DNA of 64,000 bases, taken from NCBI RefSeq assembly GCF_000024405.1, contig NC_013517.1:930001-994000 (forward strand), given 5' to 3'. The notes beneath the pieces were generated by a model. That model was given only the letters and a program-made list of their open reading frames with translations, had not been told where the DNA came from and did no database searches. The stretch's first letter is position 1. The number at the start of each line of letters is the position of its first letter. This DNA comes from Sebaldella termitidis ATCC 33386. GTDB lineage: Bacteria; Fusobacteriota; Fusobacteriia; Fusobacteriales; Leptotrichiaceae. The translations under genes and the position numbers were made by a program. Shown here piece by piece: positions 61,376 to 64,000 of this stretch.

Positions 61376-62356
61376 TTATTTATATAAACGGTTTGTAGGT
61401 TCTTTACCGGCAAGAACATTTTTTATATCGCTGACTACACTTGAACACATCATATGATTGCATTCACGGTTATAAGCACCTATATGCGGTGTTGCAATGA
61501 TTTTTTCATGATGTAAAAACGGATGATCTGCTTTCGGAGGCTCGAATTCCAGTACATCTGTAGCATATCCGCCAATTTGCCCGGCATCAAGAGCTTTTAT
61601 TATATCATCTTCGATAACAAGCCCTCCTCTTGCACTGTTGATTAAAACAGCACTGTTTTTCATCTGAGAAAAACTTTTCTCATTAAAAATTCCTTTATTT
61701 TCAGCACTTACATTCATGTGAAGCGAAATGATATCAGAATCAGCAAGCAGCTGTTCAAATGTTACCTTTTTTCCACCTCTGTTTTTTACTTCTTCTTCGC
61801 TCAAATAAGGATCATAGCAGATAATTTCACAATTAAATGCACTTTTCATTATTTCACCGTAACGTACCCCTATATTTCCAAAACCGCATATTCCTACAGT
61901 TTTTCCGTTTACTCTCTGACCAAGGTAACGTTCACGGTTAACTGCCCATTCACCATTTTTGACAGCTGTGCTGGAAAAAACAAGAAGCTTTGCCATAGAA
62001 AGTGTAAGAGCTGCTGCATGCTCTGCGACATCATCCTTTTCCATAAAAGCAGGAATATTGGAAACCATAACTCCGTTTTCATTAGCAGCTATTACATCAA
62101 CATTGTTATAGCCTATTCCAAAACGTGCTACAAGCTTCAGACTGTCGGCTTCCTGAAAAAAATCCTTTGTAAGCTGCGGTTCTGTTCCGATTACTATAAA
62201 CGAAAAACCGCTTAGTTCTTTTGCCAGTTGTTTTTGATCTATATCTGCAGGAAATTTAAATCGTTCCACCTCACCTACATTTTTTGACAGATCATCAAGA
62301 AATTCCGGGAAATATCTGCCGAAACTGTTTGCATTTACTATTGCTGTTTTTTTCAT
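61376..62356 (-). CDS. D-isomer-specific 2-hydroxyacid dehydrogenase
   Basis: 326 residues from the second Met (MKKTAIVNAN), preceded by GGAGAGAA. NAD-binding GFGNIGVRYGE near residue 150 (GxGxxG), catalytic Arg in NSARGGLV near 235, Glu in DVLEFEPPKA near 265 and His in TPHIGAYNRE near 290. Arrangement as in SerA-like and phosphoglycerate dehydrogenase-related enzymes, without an ACT domain, so a catabolic hydroxyacid or sugar-acid substrate is likely. The neighbouring KDPG-aldolase-like gene on the same strand supports sugar-acid breakdown. Confidence 0.9.
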   Translation of the reverse strand: MKKTAIVNANSFGRYFPEFLDDLSKNVGEVERFKFPADIDQKQLAKELSGFSFIVIGTEPQLTKDFFQEADSLKLVARFGIGYNNVDVIAANENGVMVSNIPAFMEKDDVAEHAAALTLSMAKLLVFSSTAVKNGEWAVNRERYLGQRVNGKTVGICGFGNIGVRYGEIMKSAFNCEIICYDPYLSEEEVKNRGGKKVTFEQLLADSDIISLHMNVSAENKGIFNEKSFSQMKNSAVLINSARGGLVIEDDIIKALDAGQIGGYATDVLEFEPPKADHPFLHHEKIIATPHIGAYNRECNHMMCSSVVSDIKNVLAGKEPTNRLYK

Positions 62357-62371
62357 TTTCTCTCCTTCCAT

Positions 62372-62548
62372 TTTTTCTATAATGTCAAAATAATTGTATT
62401 TACGCCATGTTTCACTCGCAATTAGTCAAACAGTACCTGATATTTTATCATCTGAAACGCTGTAAGAAGCATAGTCACTGTTATGCTTTTTTGCAGACTG
62501 ATAACCATTTAGCACCATTTGACCAAGAGCGGGTGATAATTTATAATA
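62372..62548 (-). other. Intergenic stretch with a possible gene remnant
   Basis: On the minus strand, directly after the aldolase stop and in the same frame, 43 codons are open: YYKLSPALGQMVLNGYQSAK and onward to a TGA near 62425. QMVLNGYQSAKKH resembles the C-terminal helix of GFO/IDH-type dehydrogenases. It has no start of its own and is most likely the debris of a deleted gene. Confidence 0.3.
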
Positions 62549-63181
62549 TCAGCTGTTTCTTGTTTTGTCGGCTATTTCTCTCAGACGCTTTGCATTCTGA
62601 GCTATTTCTTCGCTTGTTCCTTTTGTCAGAAGTCCGCCTATACCAACACAGTCAATACCATTTTCAAACCATGTATGAAGATTATCAAATGTAGCACCGC
62701 CTGAAGCCAGCAGCGGAGTGTGAGGGACAGGGACCTTGATTACTTTTGCAAGATCCGGACCATAATAATTAGAGATAGGAAATGCTTTGATAAATGATGC
62801 CCCTGCTTTCAGAGCATCCATCATTTCACTGTATGAAGTACATCCCGGAGCGTAAGGAACCTGATATAAATTACATATTTCCTGTACTCCCTGATCATAT
62901 GTAGGAGCTATAACAAATTGTGCTCCGTCTAATATTGACAGTCTTGCAGTTACAGGATCCAGTACTGTTCCTGCTCCGACAAGGATTTTGCTTCCGAATT
63001 TTTGTTTGATTGCTTTAATGACATCGCCTGCATTATTGTTAGTGTAGCTGATTTCCAGCACATCGACACCGCCGTCAAGACATCCCTGAGCGATTTCAAT
63101 TCCACGTTCTATTGTTTCCACACGTACAATTGCCATAATTCCTGTTTTGCTGATTCTAAGAGCTGTTTCTGATTTCACCAT
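62549..63181 (-). CDS. KDPG/KHG aldolase-like enzyme
   Basis: 210 residues from MVKSETALRI, ATG behind GGAGGAA. Schiff-base lysine in ASFIKAFPIS near residue 130; GAGTVLDP and FVIAPTYDQ are family motifs, and LLASGGATFDN the phosphate-binding loop. In place of the usual E-x-T-x-R it has DVLEISYTNNNAG, so the catalytic Glu is present but the Arg that binds the carboxylate is replaced. This suggests a related 2-keto acid sugar substrate rather than KDPG itself. Same strand as the dehydrogenase. Confidence 0.85.
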   Translation of the reverse strand: MVKSETALRISKTGIMAIVRVETIERGIEIAQGCLDGGVDVLEISYTNNNAGDVIKAIKQKFGSKILVGAGTVLDPVTARLSILDGAQFVIAPTYDQGVQEICNLYQVPYAPGCTSYSEMMDALKAGASFIKAFPISNYYGPDLAKVIKVPVPHTPLLASGGATFDNLHTWFENGIDCVGIGGLLTKGTSEEIAQNAKRLREIADKTRNS

Positions 63182-63509
63182 AATGTTTTCCTCCTGATTT
63201 TTTGGTGTCATGTCTCATTTGTAAAAAATGATAAAATTTTAACTAAAGGTAAGAGAGACATAACACTGGTATTATTTTTTATTTTATAAAAATATAAATC
63301 TTTTAAGTCAGATGATTTTGTAATCAAATAAAATATGTCGGACACTTTTGGAAATGTTATCTATTTTGACTGCTAAAGATTATATTTCTGCTAAATTGTA
63401 CAATCCGGTGCAGGGTTCTGCTCATAATTAACCAAAAACTATTATTTGTTTTCTGTATCATTTGATTAATTACAAGCAGAGTATTACACTGGTATTTATT
63501 ATTTGATTC

Positions 63510-64000
63510 TCATAACCGCCCGTTTGCTAAGCTGTTTAAAACCTGTTTTGTTCCCAGAAATACTGCAATAACAATTACAGCATATACCATGATTTTCATT
63601 GAAGGATCTCCGGCCTGATTAGTCAGAACACAATATACCAGCCCGGCTGCAATTATAATAAATCCGATACCCTGTACAAGGGGTGCAGTAGAATTTGATG
63701 TGGGCTTCTTTTTTATTTTGATATTTTTAGCTGCTGCTTGATCAAATGACGGCAGTAATTTAGTATTAAACAAAAATAAATAAACACTGTAAATTATAAG
63801 TGCAGCTATAATGCAGAAATAGTATTCAAGATTAAAAAACAATCTGAGAATCATACCTGCTGTCAGTGCATTCAGAATATTATTCTGCAGCAGCTTGATC
63901 TGCGCTTCCTGTTTACTGGAAGAAATCTGATAATATTCATTCTTTCCCCTGATAAATAAAAATCTGTTATTTTTTGTATTTTCAACTATTCTGGTCTGAA
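63510..64000 (-). CDS. Membrane protein, partial (5' end outside the window)
   Basis: About 163 residues are visible; the frame is open to the window edge (TRIVENTKNNRFLFIRGKNE at the boundary), so the start is missing. Three membrane segments: AGMILRLFFNLEYYFCIIAA, GIGFIIIAAGLVYCVL and KIMVYAVIVIAVFLGT, with a basic loop (KNIKIKKKPTSNS) between the first and second. No family recognised. It ends 300 bases before the aldolase promoter region. Confidence 0.6.
   Translation of the reverse strand, partial: QTRIVENTKNNRFLFIRGKNEYYQISSSKQEAQIKLLQNNILNALTAGMILRLFFNLEYYFCIIAALIIYSVYLFLFNTKLLPSFDQAAAKNIKIKKKPTSNSTAPLVQGIGFIIIAAGLVYCVLTNQAGDPSMKIMVYAVIVIAVFLGTKQVLNSLANGRL

Noticed and set aside
62407-62694. 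Plus-strand frame over the aldolase 3' end
   Set aside because: It is the complement of the aldolase coding sequence for most of its length and has no ribosome site.

Overview
The window is very AT-rich DNA from a bacterium with an outer membrane: it carries a type V-like autotransporter with a terminal beta-barrel, a small OmpW-like barrel, many lipoproteins and Sec signal peptides. The AT-rich coding style, the layout of the giant fusobacterial-type autotransporter and the protein mix point to Fusobacteriota, most likely the Leptotrichia/Sebaldella branch. This is an inference from protein style; no rRNA or other marker gene is present and I see no tRNA.

Region 1 (1-13.9 kb) is a decayed accessory island. 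It has the C-terminal scrap of a large serine recombinase cut by a broken IS3 element (294-1485), a doubly frameshifted IS256 element (3625-5071), and two copies of an IS91-like HUH transposase, one a fragment (11.8-12.2 kb) and one nearly full length (12.4-13.6 kb). Between them lie tandem secreted proteins and lipoproteins (BamE-like pairs, Sel1/TPR repeats, MORN-like repeats, DKNYY repeats), small phage-type genes (zinc ribbon, HNHc nuclease, AbrB-like protein), a recurring AACAAGACT terminator and a recurring ~30-bp spacer repeat. It resembles an array of diversified, possibly immunity-like, cassettes.

Region 2 (13.9-36.9 kb) is chromosomal: YdcF, a 2358-residue autotransporter with a secreted lysozyme-like protein behind it, a lipoprotein, a HAD phosphatase, a small membrane protein (COG2426 type), and a P2-type cation ATPase preceded by a strong promoter and a leader that looks like a yybP-ykoY manganese riboswitch ending in an intrinsic terminator. 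Next come a DUF1538 membrane protein overlapping a tandem PII-like regulator, an S51-type peptidase, a candidate non-coding RNA, a three-gene ABC exporter and a secreted metallo-beta-lactamase-fold hydrolase.

Region 3 (37.4-41.1 kb) is an unfamiliar cassette: a 243-residue protein (A), a multi-span membrane protein (B) and a ~258-residue protein (C). B-C is duplicated in tandem, and copy 2 is decaying (frameshift in B, amber stop in C). An outer-membrane barrel gene with a consensus promoter follows, then a ~280-nt structured transcript with a consensus promoter and terminator.

Region 4 (43.0-55.9 kb) is a compact contractile-tail cluster of P2 type: terminator, sheath, tube, E/E' with a -1 frameshift site, tape measure, X, D, V, U, W, J, I, two tail fibres with shared N-termini and different tips, and two holin-like proteins. 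No capsid, portal, terminase, integrase or repressor gene lies in or beside it, so it reads as a tailocin (R-type bacteriocin-like particle) or a prophage reduced to its tail.

Region 5 (56-64 kb) is metabolic: a methyltransferase, a GNAT acetyltransferase, a secreted histidine phosphatase, a GntR/HutC regulator, a purine permease-deaminase operon with a 14-bp palindromic operator at its promoter, a 2-hydroxyacid dehydrogenase, a KDPG-aldolase-like enzyme and a membrane protein that runs off the window.
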